Shown here: positions 28,431 to 37,321 of the stretch, in pieces
How the letters are laid out: every line of letters begins with the position of its first letter
Numbering within the stretch: the stretch's first letter is position 1
From: an uncultured Muribaculaceae bacterium
GTDB lineage: Bacteria; Bacteroidota; Bacteroidia; Bacteroidales; Muribaculaceae
DNA length: 64,000 nt
NCBI GenBank assembly: GCA_910584365.1
Contig: CAJUAF010000007.1
Location: forward strand, 62,001 to 126,000
Direction of reading: 5' to 3'
Made by a program: the position numbers and the translations under genes
The notes under the pieces: generated by a model
The model's input: the letters and a program-made list of their open reading frames with translations, nothing else
What the model was told of the DNA's origin: nothing
The model's database searches: none

Positions 28431-31400
28431 TCAGCGGACGGAGAGAGGGTATGTGGTCTCGCCGACGGTCACGAAGTAGACACCCGGAGCTACGGGGACG
28501 GAGAGGGGAGAGCCTTCCGAGCGAAGGGTCGCGGCGCAGGTGCCGTCGGGACGGTAGATGCGGACAGACGTTCCGGCGGGAGCGCCGCTGACGGTGATTG
28601 TGCCGCGGGTGGCGCTTACAGACAGGGCTGTTCCGGAGATTTCACCGATGCCCGAGGAGATGATGCTGAAATCGATGGTAGCCATTTCTGTATCGCCGGA
28701 GGCATAATGGGCTGTGACGCCGGCTGTATGGTTCCCTTCGGCAAGATTCTCCAGCAGGTACTGGGTTTCGGAAGTGGTGGTCAGCTTCTGGCCGTCGAGA
28801 TAAACGTCATAGCTTACGGCTTTGCCGGCGGCCCGCATGGGGGCGTCAGTGGAGGTGCCGGGGATCTGGTCGGGAGCGCCGATGAATATGTCGTCGATGG
28901 CCACGTAGTAGTTGTTGCCGTCCGAAATACAGTTGATGGTCACGTAACGGGCTTCCTTGGGTATGCTGACGGTGATTCTTTCCCAGTCATCGAAGTCGAC
29001 AGTGATGGGGTCGCCGACCCATATGAAGTCATCCTCTCCGGTGCCTGCGGTGGAATAGCCGACACGCAGTACCTCCTCGTAGCGCCACCAGTATCCGCGG
29101 GTCCAGAAGCTGATTACGAAATCCTCTTTCATTTCCAGACGGGGCGAGATGATGAAATCATTGTTGGGTTCCTTGAAGACGGAGACGCACGTTACCAGGA
29201 CTTTCTCTCCGCTGTGGGTGTCCATGAAATCCCTGTCAACCATCGAGGGCTGCGATTTGTAGGGGTTCATGACGGCAAAGGCCATCGGTTCCCCTTTATG
29301 GGGGAAGTCATAGTCGGGAGAGAAGTAGGTTTCGGTTCCGGGAACGTCGATGTAGCTCCAGCCCAGGTCGCCGGGGGAGTTGACGGCGAAGTCCTCGTGT
29401 CCCTCGAAGTCCTCGAACAGTCCCTGGAGGACATTCCATTTCAGCAGACGCGAAGCCTGATCTTCGGTTTCCTCGATCATCAGGTTCTGGGGTACGCTTG
29501 TCGATTCGGTCAGGGTGAAAGTGCCGGCGAAGTCTTCGTCGCCGGAGATTTCAATTTCCTCCTGCAGGGTGGCGAAGCCTTTCTTGGCGCAAGTCATCGT
29601 ATAGGTCCCTTCCTTTACATGAGAGAGACGCACTATGCCCTCCTCATCGGCGGTGCCGGAATAACTGTCGGTGGTGCCGTTGCCGGTTAACAGAACACTG
29701 GCCGAGGAGGCGTCCTCGCCTGGTGCGTTTGTCAGGAATGTAAGGACGGCATCGCTGTGGAGCAGGTGGGGTACTTCATCCGAGAAGGTGGCGTAGGAGC
29801 TGACCCCTCCGGTATAAATGGCCTTTACGGCAAAGCGGAAATTGCCTTTGGGGGCGGATTCCCATGTGTTGTCGGTGAAGGCTGTTGCGGAGAGGGGTTC
29901 ACTGTTGAGTTTGACCCAGGAGGAGAGGTCGGCTTCCTGCCCGGCGCCGAGGCGCCAGATGTCATACGCTACTTCGGGCGCGTCGGCGGCGCTGAGAGCG
30001 GCCTGCTGACGGGGAGCGCCCATGGGGAGGCCGCTGGCGCGGAGAGTGAGGTTACCGCGGAAGAGAGGGGAACCGTCGCTGGCGTAGCGGCTGGTGAAAG
30101 GCTCGGTGCGGTAATCTTTGGTCATGACCATCTTGTCATACATCACGGGATAATCGGGATTGTCGCCGCCGGAGTCCATGCAGAGACGGGCGTCGCCGCG
30201 CAGGGCAATCAGGGCGCCGCGGGGTGCGACCACGGGATATTTCAGCACACGTTCATGCCAGTTGTAGTTCTCGCTCTCCAGGCCATTGTCTTCGTAAAGA
30301 ATTGTCGTGGTGGGCTGCCCCTGCTCGTCAAGATCGAAGATTACGATGTCGACCGGTGTGCCCGGTTTGGGGGAGTTCCATACGTTCCACGATACGGAGT
30401 TGAAGACCGCCGGAGTGTCGTAGATGACCCCAACCATCGTGTATTCATTTACGGCCGACATTTCCATATTGAAGACATAGTTGTCGGTGCCGTCATCGTA
30501 GCGGAATTCCACGGGAGCGTCCTCAGGAGCCTGCCAGCTGATGGCGGCGGTCTTGCGGTCCGCTTCCGCCGTCACCTTTCCGGGGGCTATGAGCTTCTCG
30601 TTCAGGGTGAAGACGCCCATATCGGTATCTCCGTCGAATGAGGGAAGGCTGCGGGTTACGGTCTCATAGTTGAGGGCGTGGGCATCCACGGTGTAGTCGC
30701 CCTTGCGGTAGACATCCGGTGCCGAGAAATAGCCGTCGCGGTCGGTTACGGCCACATAGCTGGAATAGCCGTGGATGTGGACCGAAGCGTTTTCGAGTCC
30801 ATGACCCTGTCCGTTGATGACGCGCCCTGAGATTCTGGCTGTGGGGAGGGCCGTCAGAGCGAATACCGGCTGTTTGTGTTCCAGCGCGGCAAAGGTATAT
30901 TCGCTGCTGAAAGTCTCGAAACCGAATTTCGAGATGGAAAGGGGATAGGTGCCGGGCTCGATTTCGATGATTTCAAAATCGCCGTTCTCGTCGGAAGTAT
31001 AGACGGAGCTGTCGCCGGAGGATCCGAAAGTAATCTGCGCGCCGGCAATGGGGTCGGTGCCGTCGGTTACCTTACCCGTAAGCCTTGCCGCATGATTCTC
31101 CTCGACGGTCACGTTGCCGACATAGAGAGAGGAGAGTGCGGGCTGCCAGTGGGCGTGGAAACCGATATGATATATGCCGTCTTCGGTGATTTCGGGGAGG
31201 TAGGCGTAATTTTTGTTGAGCATCAGCAGGTCGGTGGTGACTTCCCGGATGGTATGTTGCCCTTCGGAGGTGGCCTCCCGGCCGAAAGTGACGTTGTAGG
31301 TGGCGGGATAGTTCTCATTCATGCATCCGGCGTCGTAGACAATCTTGTAGGATTTGCCGGCTTCGAGCTTCAGGGGAGGAGATATGAGCCAGTCGTCCAC

Positions 31401-32945
31401 GGTGCGGGAATAGTTGCCGCGCATCAGCATGGTGCGCTTGTTGTCCATCGTCTTGCTGCGCTCCCATGAGGCACCGTCGCCGTTGCCGTCGAGGATTGTC
31501 CAGAGAAGCATCTTGTCGGCGTCCTCGAAATCGTATGAGTAGGGAATCTCCATTCCGGTACCAAGCACGGCGGGGGAGGAGTGTGCCGGGGAGCCGGAGC
31601 CTTTGGAGTTGGAGGCGGTGACGGAGTAGGTGTAGACGTCGGTGATTTCCACATTGTCGGTGCAGGAGGTGGCTTTCAGACCGGTCTGCACGGAGTGGTC
31701 TCCGGGCTGGCGTCTTACTTCGTATGTTACGGCCTCGGTGTCAATCCATCCGCCGTTGGCTCCGGTGGTAACTGCGTCCCAGGTGATTACGGCCTGTGCG
31801 CCCGTGGTTTCCACCGTTACGGAAGCGGGAGCCGCCGGGATATCCTCTCCGACGAAAGCACGGATGCTGCGGGGAAGGCCGTTGCCGGCGTCGTTGGTGG
31901 CGTAGACTTTGAACCGGTGGAGTCCCGCGGAGGCTTCGGCGTCCAGTGATATGGAGGCGCCGGGGGACATCGAAGCGGCCGGCCAGCTTTTCAGAACGGT
32001 GCCGTCCTGTTCGAGGACTATCGCGGAAAGAGCTGTGAGAGCTGTTCCTGAGGCCGTTTTGTCCGGGAGTGTCATTGTCAGGGTAATGTTGCCGTCGTGC
32101 TGCGGGTTGGCTACCGTCAGGCAGCTTACAGCGGCGGGAGCGCCGTCCTCAACCAGCTTGAAGGGGATATAGAGGCCGGTCATCTCCCCGTCTTTTCCCA
32201 TATCGGAGATATATGTGGCCCCGCCGGTCTGGGGATTGACGGAGTAGAAAGCTCCGGTGTAATAGTTTGTGGCGGCCCAGTAGAGGGTACCGGAAGCGTG
32301 GTCGAATTCCATGCTCTGCATATATTCGATACTGCATCCTGTGTCGCCGATGCGGCTGAAGCTTCCTGCAATACGGTCGAATGTGTACAGCCATCCGTCG
32401 GCGGCCAGTGCATATATGTCGCCGTCGTAACTGCAGGCCAATGTGGCCAGCCACAGGCGGTCTACATTTGCGTAGGTACGTATCGGCTTGCCGTCGGCGG
32501 GGTTGACAGCGCAGAGAGCCGTCGACATGGCGCCGTAATGGTATATGGCAAGCAGTTCGTCGGTGGAATAATCGTAGGTCATGTCGACATACAGGGGGGA
32601 ATCCTCGGTGCAGTCGGCAAGTCGGGTGAGTTCACCGGTGGCGGTATCCAGGGTGTTCCACGCCAGCGGCGAGGGGCCCGGGGTATAGGTCTGGGCATAG
32701 TATGTGCCGTTGGCCATTGCGCCGGCGCTTACCGCATCGGTCTGGCGGATTTCGACCGGCGCCGTGGCGTCAGTCACCGGGAATGAGTACCATCCGACAG
32801 GACGCTCGTTGTCGTTTATAAGAAATCCCATTGCGATGGCCGTGTCCTGGCCCGGAGATGCAGGCGGCTGCGCCTGGGGGGAATTGACGGCAAGAAGGGT
32901 CACACCCAGCGTTGCCGCGGCGAAAAACATGGTTGCTTTTTTCAT
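28431..32945 (-). CDS. Large secreted adhesin-like protein (propeller, FN3, cleaved-adhesin and CarboxypepD-reg domains, T9SS C-terminus)
   Basis: The 1504-residue protein has a signal peptide (MFFAAATLGVTLLAV). In order: a beta-propeller-like region of about 35-250 (CSYDGDIYALAADGWLYTFD), fibronectin-III modules near 280-450, a cleaved-adhesin or choice-of-anchor-J domain near 465-610 (YSYDFEDADKMLLWTILDGN), two carboxypeptidase-regulatory-like domains near 615-760 (LTGKVTDGTDPIAGAQITFG, ISGRVINGQGHGLENASVHI), another near 1065-1150, a second adhesin domain near 1170-1330 (LFEDFEGHEDFAVN), and a T9SS-like C-terminal domain (VRIYRPDGTCAATL, GVYFVTVGETTYPLSV). The layout resembles gingipain-type adhesin regions without a protease. 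It probably acts at the cell surface. Its promoter contains a likely operator and an AraC-type regulator gene lies just upstream. Confidence 0.83.
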   Translation of the reverse strand: MKKATMFFAAATLGVTLLAVNSPQAQPPASPGQDTAIAMGFLINDNERPVGWYSFPVTDATAPVEIRQTDAVSAGAMANGTYYAQTYTPGPSPLAWNTLDTATGELTRLADCTEDSPLYVDMTYDYSTDELLAIYHYGAMSTALCAVNPADGKPIRTYANVDRLWLATLACSYDGDIYALAADGWLYTFDRIAGSFSRIGDTGCSIEYMQSMEFDHASGTLYWAATNYYTGAFYSVNPQTGGATYISDMGKDGEMTGLYIPFKLVEDGAPAAVSCLTVANPQHDGNITLTMTLPDKTASGTALTALSAIVLEQDGTVLKSWPAASMSPGASISLDAEASAGLHRFKVYATNDAGNGLPRSIRAFVGEDIPAAPASVTVETTGAQAVITWDAVTTGANGGWIDTEAVTYEVRRQPGDHSVQTGLKATSCTDNVEITDVYTYSVTASNSKGSGSPAHSSPAVLGTGMEIPYSYDFEDADKMLLWTILDGNGDGASWERSKTMDNKRTMLMRGNYSRTVDDWLISPPLKLEAGKSYKIVYDAGCMNENYPATYNVTFGREATSEGQHTIREVTTDLLMLNKNYAYLPEITEDGIYHIGFHAHWQPALSSLYVGNVTVEENHAARLTGKVTDGTDPIAGAQITFGSSGDSSVYTSDENGDFEIIEIEPGTYPLSISKFGFETFSSEYTFAALEHKQPVFALTALPTARISGRVINGQGHGLENASVHIHGYSSYVAVTDRDGYFSAPDVYRKGDYTVDAHALNYETVTRSLPSFDGDTDMGVFTLNEKLIAPGKVTAEADRKTAAISWQAPEDAPVEFRYDDGTDNYVFNMEMSAVNEYTMVGVIYDTPAVFNSVSWNVWNSPKPGTPVDIVIFDLDEQGQPTTTILYEDNGLESENYNWHERVLKYPVVAPRGALIALRGDARLCMDSGGDNPDYPVMYDKMVMTKDYRTEPFTSRYASDGSPLFRGNLTLRASGLPMGAPRQQAALSAADAPEVAYDIWRLGAGQEADLSSWVKLNSEPLSATAFTDNTWESAPKGNFRFAVKAIYTGGVSSYATFSDEVPHLLHSDAVLTFLTNAPGEDASSASVLLTGNGTTDSYSGTADEEGIVRLSHVKEGTYTMTCAKKGFATLQEEIEISGDEDFAGTFTLTESTSVPQNLMIEETEDQASRLLKWNVLQGLFEDFEGHEDFAVNSPGDLGWSYIDVPGTETYFSPDYDFPHKGEPMAFAVMNPYKSQPSMVDRDFMDTHSGEKVLVTCVSVFKEPNNDFIISPRLEMKEDFVISFWTRGYWWRYEEVLRVGYSTAGTGEDDFIWVGDPITVDFDDWERITVSIPKEARYVTINCISDGNNYYVAIDDIFIGAPDQIPGTSTDAPMRAAGKAVSYDVYLDGQKLTTTSETQYLLENLAEGNHTAGVTAHYASGDTEMATIDFSIISSGIGEISGTALSVSATRGTITVSGAPAGTSVRIYRPDGTCAATLRSEGSPLSVPVAPGVYFVTVGETTYPLSVR

Positions 32946-32997
32946 GCGTGAGACAGTGATTGAAAATTGCTTGTGATGCCCGTCTGCGGGCTATACA

Positions 32998-33029
32998 CAA
33001 AGTTAGGTCATACAGTGCTGTATGTCAAG
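32998..33029 (-). promoter_or_regulatory. Promoter with an embedded inverted-repeat operator
   Basis: On the minus strand, CTTG (33029-33026) and TAACTTTG (33005-32998) are separated by 20 nt, a good promoter with a weak -33 box. Within the spacer at 33009-33024 lies an inverted repeat CATACAG-TG-CTGTATG, with perfect 7-bp arms and a 2-nt centre. A dimeric regulator bound there would be expected to block or remodel initiation. Confidence 0.65.
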
Positions 33030-33082
33030 AAGATATTTTTACGTGTAAGACAAATTGCCCCCGGTGTAAAAGAAAACGGGGT

Positions 33083-34801
33083 TCAGATAGAGCTTGCCGT
33101 GTCGCGGTACATGGAGGGTGTCATGCCGACAGTCTCCTGAAATGTCTTGTAGAAAGTGGTCATCGATTTGAAGCCCAGGTCTGCTGCCAGGGCCTTGAGG
33201 GGGTAGGAGGAATTGGCGGGGTCGGAAAGGATTTTCACTGCTTCCTTGATGCGGTAGGAATTTATGAACTGGTAATATCCTTTCCCGGAATGCTGCGTTA
33301 TTATCTGGGTAAGGTAGGTGCGGTTGGTGCCGAGAAGTTCGGCAAGGCGATCGCGGGTGAGGTTGCTGTCGCGGTAGATTTTCTCCTGTTCCATAAGCTG
33401 GGAAAGCCGGGCGAAGAGGTCTTCGGAGTGGAGAATTGAGCGTTCGGCGGCGTCGTTGCTCTCGGCACAGGAGGGTGTGAGCGACGCCACACGGGCCATC
33501 AGCGCCTCCTCGCGGGCGAGGGACTCGCGGTTGCTGATGACGATTTTCCGGTAGAGCCGTTTCTGGCGCCAGTAGTAACGCCCGAGTATCAGCAGGATTA
33601 AGGTGACGGAGGCCAGAACCGTGAGTAATATGGTCGTCTTTCGCTTTTCGTCCCGGAGAAGGAGGCGGTGTATGTCCGCTTCATGTTCCCGTTTGTCTAT
33701 GTCATAGCGCACTCTCAGTTCGTTTATCTGCTGTTCCTGGCGTTCGGCGTAGGAGGAATCGCATGATTGCTTGTAAGCTTTGTAGGCTTCCAGGGCTCGC
33801 CGGTAATCTCCTCTCCGCTCGAGGTTCAGGGCTTTCTGTTCCAGAAAAGCGGCTACTGAGGAAATTATCTGGAGGCTGTCGGAAATCTCCATCCCCCGCT
33901 GGATCATCCGGTCTGACTCGGCGGTGCGCCCCAGGTCGGCAAGGATGTGGGCATAGTTACGGTATATTTCAGGAAGGGTGGCCCCCTGGGCTCCGGAAGC
34001 ATGGGTCACCGCCTTGCGTATATATTCGAGGGCTTCGGCGTTATGTCCCGTCGAGGCGTATATCGACGCATAGAGGTTATATACGGCCGCCCGTTCGGCA
34101 TAGTTTTCCCGCTGGCTGATTCTGTCGGCCTCTCGGATATACCTGAGGGCGGCGGCGTGGTCTCCGGCGATATTGTACAGATTCGCGCAATGGTATGCCC
34201 CGGTGAAACTGACGTGGGCGTTGGAATTGGCTGTCCCCCAGTTGTAACAGTTTCGGGCGTATTTCAGTCCGGTGGTGTCGCGGCGGATGCTGGCTATTTC
34301 CGCCAGGTTGCATTCTATCAGCGCCTGCCGCAGCGGGTCTCCGATTTTTACAGCATATTCCAGGCTTCGGTAGAAATGCTGTTGCGCCCGGGTATAATTG
34401 ACATGGACGTTTGCCTCATAGATGCCGAACCCGTTGATAATTGACAGACGAAGGGTATCGTCGTCGGCTTTTTCCGCCAGTTCCAGGGCCTTGTCAAGCT
34501 GGGATTTCCCTATGGCCGAGTTGCCCAGGATAACGTTGGAAATGCCCTGATAGTACAGCGCGTAGGCAAGATAATATGAATCGTTTGCCCGGTCGGCTTC
34601 TTTCTGGAGGCGTTTTCCTGCCAGGAGGGCGGCGCGGTGGTCGGAACTGCTGGTTGCCAGGGCGCAGGAATCTTTCAGTCTCCGGCAGTCAGAATCAGCC
34701 GTTGCCCCGAATACGGCCGGGGATAATGCCAGGCATATCAGGAGACACACGGCGCGGACCGCATGGACAGCAGGAAGGATATTTCTGAGAGGCCGGAACA
34801 T
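33083..34801 (-). CDS. TPR-transmembrane-AraC-type transcriptional regulator
   Basis: The 572-residue protein begins with a signal or anchor sequence (AVCLLICLALSPAVFG). Residues of about 40-370 are tetratricopeptide-like helical repeats (YIREADRISQRENYAER, ALEYIRKAV, ALEAYKAYKQ). One transmembrane helix lies at about 388-412 (LTVLASVTLILLILG), then a coiled linker. The C-terminus of about 460-572 is an AraC/XylS helix-turn-helix domain (LTRDRLAELLGTNRTYLTQI, KALAADLGFKSMTTFYKTFQ). This places a periplasmic sensing region on a membrane-bound DNA-binding domain, an architecture common in Bacteroidota. It reads in the same direction as, and lies 137 bp upstream of, the 1504-aa surface-protein gene, whose promoter carries an inverted repeat. 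Regulation of that gene is a reasonable guess. Confidence 0.88.
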   Translation of the reverse strand: MFRPLRNILPAVHAVRAVCLLICLALSPAVFGATADSDCRRLKDSCALATSSSDHRAALLAGKRLQKEADRANDSYYLAYALYYQGISNVILGNSAIGKSQLDKALELAEKADDDTLRLSIINGFGIYEANVHVNYTRAQQHFYRSLEYAVKIGDPLRQALIECNLAEIASIRRDTTGLKYARNCYNWGTANSNAHVSFTGAYHCANLYNIAGDHAAALRYIREADRISQRENYAERAAVYNLYASIYASTGHNAEALEYIRKAVTHASGAQGATLPEIYRNYAHILADLGRTAESDRMIQRGMEISDSLQIISSVAAFLEQKALNLERRGDYRRALEAYKAYKQSCDSSYAERQEQQINELRVRYDIDKREHEADIHRLLLRDEKRKTTILLTVLASVTLILLILGRYYWRQKRLYRKIVISNRESLAREEALMARVASLTPSCAESNDAAERSILHSEDLFARLSQLMEQEKIYRDSNLTRDRLAELLGTNRTYLTQIITQHSGKGYYQFINSYRIKEAVKILSDPANSSYPLKALAADLGFKSMTTFYKTFQETVGMTPSMYRDTASSI

Positions 34802-34812
34802 ATTTCAGACTT

Positions 34813-34820
34813 CAAATTTA
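34813..34820 (-). promoter_or_regulatory. -7 element of the TPR/AraC regulator gene
   Basis: The minus strand reads TAAATTTG, ending 12 nt before the regulator ATG. No good -33 box was seen. The start site would be almost at the start codon, giving a near-leaderless mRNA. Confidence 0.45.
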
Positions 34821-34947
34821 GGAAAAAGTCCCGGAATATTTACTATAAACAACTGACTGCGGATGTGAAAATAATTTAACGGAGGAGATTTAAACTTTTT
34901 TTAGTAAAGTGATGTTAAGAAAATATCTAACACCTAAAAAACTGACA

Positions 34948-35775
34948 ATGAAAAACTTTGCTTCCACCCTGCTGCGCGGCGTCGCACTGTCGATGTTGCT
35001 GGCCGTTTCCTCTCCGGTGATTTTCGCCCAGGAGACCGCTCCAAAGAAAATCAAGGACCACCGCACGGCTCCCGAACTGTTCTTTCTTCAGGAAGGGGAT
35101 GTTCCCAACAGTTTTCTTCTTCTTCCCCCTCCTCCCGACGGGGCGTCCATTACATTTCTGAACGATCAGGCCCGTTACAGCTGGGGCAAGACAATGCGCA
35201 ATACCGAACGCGGCGCCCAGGCTTTCCGCGACGCGCGGGTCGAAGGGAACGGTGTCCCGATGGCTTTCTCGGAGGCTTTCGGAGTGACGATTGACGAGAA
35301 GACCGCTCCCCAGATTCTCAAGCTGATAGTAGGGATGCGCGAGGATGCCGGCGATCTCGGCACCCGTGAGGCGAAGAACTATTATAACCGTCAGCGCCCC
35401 TTCTCTTTCTACGATGAGGACACCTGCAATCCCGAACAGCAGGAGGAACTTTCAACCAACGGTTCCTATCCTTCGGGCCATACTTCCATCGGATGGGCCA
35501 CGGCGCTTGTACTGGCCGAAATCAATCCCGAACGCCAGAACGAGATTCTCAAGCGCGGTTATGAGATGGGCGAGAGCCGTGTCATCTGCGGCTATCATTT
35601 CCAGAGCGACGTTGACGCAGGCCGTATCACCGGTGCCGTAACCGTGGCCCGTCTCCATGCCGATCCCGCTTTCCAGGCCCAGCTTGCCAAAGCCAAAGAA
35701 GAATTCAAAAATCTCAAGAAGGCCGGCAAGGTTGCCAAAGGCACTCCTGTCCCCACTCCGACTACCTCCGACTGA
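34948..35775 (+). CDS. Periplasmic class A acid phosphatase (PAP2 superfamily, PhoN-like)
   Basis: The 275-residue protein has a signal peptide (GVALSMLLAVSSPVIFAQ). It carries the three-part acid phosphatase signature: KNYYNRQRPF, then GSYPSGHTS with the catalytic-site histidine, and SRVICGYHFQSDVDAGR with the nucleophilic histidine. It should release phosphate from a range of organic phosphoesters in the periplasm. Upstream in-frame starts exist (GTG 34909, ATG 34912), but the signal peptide begins at the ATG at 34948. A phosphate-selective-type porin gene follows 67 bp downstream, and together they suggest phosphate scavenging. TAAACTTT at 34891 is a possible -7 element. Confidence 0.9.
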   Translation: MKNFASTLLRGVALSMLLAVSSPVIFAQETAPKKIKDHRTAPELFFLQEGDVPNSFLLLPPPPDGASITFLNDQARYSWGKTMRNTERGAQAFRDARVEGNGVPMAFSEAFGVTIDEKTAPQILKLIVGMREDAGDLGTREAKNYYNRQRPFSFYDEDTCNPEQQEELSTNGSYPSGHTSIGWATALVLAEINPERQNEILKRGYEMGESRVICGYHFQSDVDAGRITGAVTVARLHADPAFQAQLAKAKEEFKNLKKAGKVAKGTPVPTPTTSD

Positions 35776-35842
35776 TTTGTATTCCTTACTCCTCTCATAA
35801 TCAAAACACTTCCTTACGTTCCATCTTTTATTTACGACCGCT

Positions 35843-37015
35843 ATGAAAAGATATCTTACATTCATGGCCACGGCCCTTATGCTCGCTTCCTCAGTGGCCG
35901 CCGAGGACTCTTCCGAACCTAAATTCACCATCAAGCCTACGGGACGCATCCTTATGGACGGCGCTGTCTATATGGGCGGAAACAGCGATATTACCGATGA
36001 GTCCGGCGACAAGAAATTCGTCGACGGAGTAGCCATCCCCGATGTACGCCTCGGCGTAAAAGCCGGTTACGGAAAATGGAAGGCTAAAATCGACATCGGT
36101 TTCGGCTACGGCAAGGTAAGCCTGAAAGACATTTTCCTGGAGTATGATTTCAATGAATCGAACCTGGTGAAACTGGGTTATTTCGTACCGCAGTTCGGCC
36201 TGAATTCCGAGACATCCTCCTCCATGAAGCCTTCTTATGAGGAACCGACTTCCAATGAGTTCTTCTATGCCAATCCCCGTCTGCTGGCGGCTTCCTACGT
36301 TTTCGACAAAGGACAGTATTTCGCGGCGGTGACAGCCTTTGCGGAAGCCAACGCCATGAAGCAGAACGCCACCGAGATGGGCAAACAGGGGTGGGGCGCC
36401 CAGACGCGACTGGTTTGGCGTCCGCGCCATGCCGACGGGGATGCCCTCCAGATCGGCTGTTCGTTCAACTACTCCACGCCGACCGAGAACGATCATTCGG
36501 CTTTCTCCTATACCTCGAATTTCCCCAGCCGCGTGTCTAAGGTCAACCTGCTGACAGCCAATATCGATCATGCCCGCGGACTGTTCAAGATGACTCCCGA
36601 GATTCTTTTCATGAAAGGGAACATCGCCCTGGAAGCCCAGTATTACTATATGAACGTGGCCCGCAAGGACGGTCTCCGCAACTATCGCGCCCAGGGTGCC
36701 TACGGCCTCTTCCGCGCCCTGCTCATGGGAGGCAACTACGGCTATAACCACGCCGACTGCGGCATGGCCACTCCCGCTCCCCGCTCCCTCGAGGTTGTGC
36801 TTGGCTACAATTACACCAACGCCTCCGACTCCCGCGCCGGCATTTACGGCGGTATCAGCAACGACGCCAGCTGTACTTTCAACTACTACATCAACAAGTA
36901 CATGATTGCCCGTCTTCGTTACTCCTACACCAACGTCCGTGACCGCTACGTCGACGGCCTCCTTCCCAAGCGCCACGTCAACACCCTGGAAGCCCGCCTC
37001 CAGATTATCTTCTGA
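35843..37015 (+). CDS. OprP/OprO-like phosphate-type porin
   Basis: The 390-residue protein has a signal peptide (YLTFMATALMLASSVAA) and then alternating beta-strand segments ending in Phe (LEARLQIIF), typical of an outer-membrane barrel. The N-terminal stretch FTIKPTGRILMDGAVYMG, the LKDIFLEYDF segment and VKLGYFVPQFGLNSETSSS match the phosphate-selective porin O/P family. Family membership does not prove phosphate selectivity. The preceding acid phosphatase gene makes uptake of released phosphate plausible. Downstream lies a 306-bp gap containing a repeat with a hairpin. Confidence 0.85.
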   Translation: MKRYLTFMATALMLASSVAAEDSSEPKFTIKPTGRILMDGAVYMGGNSDITDESGDKKFVDGVAIPDVRLGVKAGYGKWKAKIDIGFGYGKVSLKDIFLEYDFNESNLVKLGYFVPQFGLNSETSSSMKPSYEEPTSNEFFYANPRLLAASYVFDKGQYFAAVTAFAEANAMKQNATEMGKQGWGAQTRLVWRPRHADGDALQIGCSFNYSTPTENDHSAFSYTSNFPSRVSKVNLLTANIDHARGLFKMTPEILFMKGNIALEAQYYYMNVARKDGLRNYRAQGAYGLFRALLMGGNYGYNHADCGMATPAPRSLEVVLGYNYTNASDSRAGIYGGISNDASCTFNYYINKYMIARLRYSYTNVRDRYVDGLLPKRHVNTLEARLQIIF

Positions 37016-37080
37016 GCCTTCCAGCTTTCCGTCGGCCTCCCCGGTCCCTCTCCCCGAAGACCCTCCCGGGCGTTCCCCTC

Positions 37081-37138
37081 GCTGTCTGTCCTGGGCTTCA
37101 CCCTGGCTGCCTGTCCTGTGGTTCGCCCGTAGGCGAAC
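37081..37138 (+). repeat. Imperfect 25-bp tandem repeat ending in a hairpin; second copy at 49276-49308
   Basis: 37081-37105 and 37106-37130 are near-copies starting GCTGYCTGTCCTG. The second runs into the perfect hairpin GTTCGCC-CGTA-GGCGAAC (37121-37138). The 33 nt at 37106-37138 recur exactly, inverted, at 49276-49308. Both copies lie downstream of a gene in the same orientation relative to it. The rest of the 37016-37321 gap is pyrimidine-rich without a gene. Confidence 0.8.
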
Positions 37139-37266
37139 TCTCCTCCGCCGGCCTCCCTTCTCCGTCGGCTTTCTCCTTTCTTCCTCCGGTCCGGAGCCAT
37201 GCCCCTGGGAATCCCCTTCCCGGAGCGTGGCTTCCGCCATATCCGGCTGATTACGTTTTTTTGGGG

Positions 37267-37296
37267 TTGGGAATTACGGAAAAATTCGTAACTTTG
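37267..37296 (+). promoter_or_regulatory. Promoter of the acyltransferase-SecG operon
   Basis: TAACTTTG at 37289-37296 is preceded 19 nt upstream by TTG (37267-37269). A longer T-run ending TTTG at 37260-37263 is the alternative, with a wide 25-nt spacer. The leader to the ATG at 37322 is about 20 nt. Confidence 0.65.
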
Positions 37297-37321
37297 TGGG
37301 TTAAACGTCAGAAAATAGACA

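Noticed and set aside
28707..30641. Plus-strand frames of 327 and 294 codons
   Set aside because: Antisense to the 1504-aa secreted protein.
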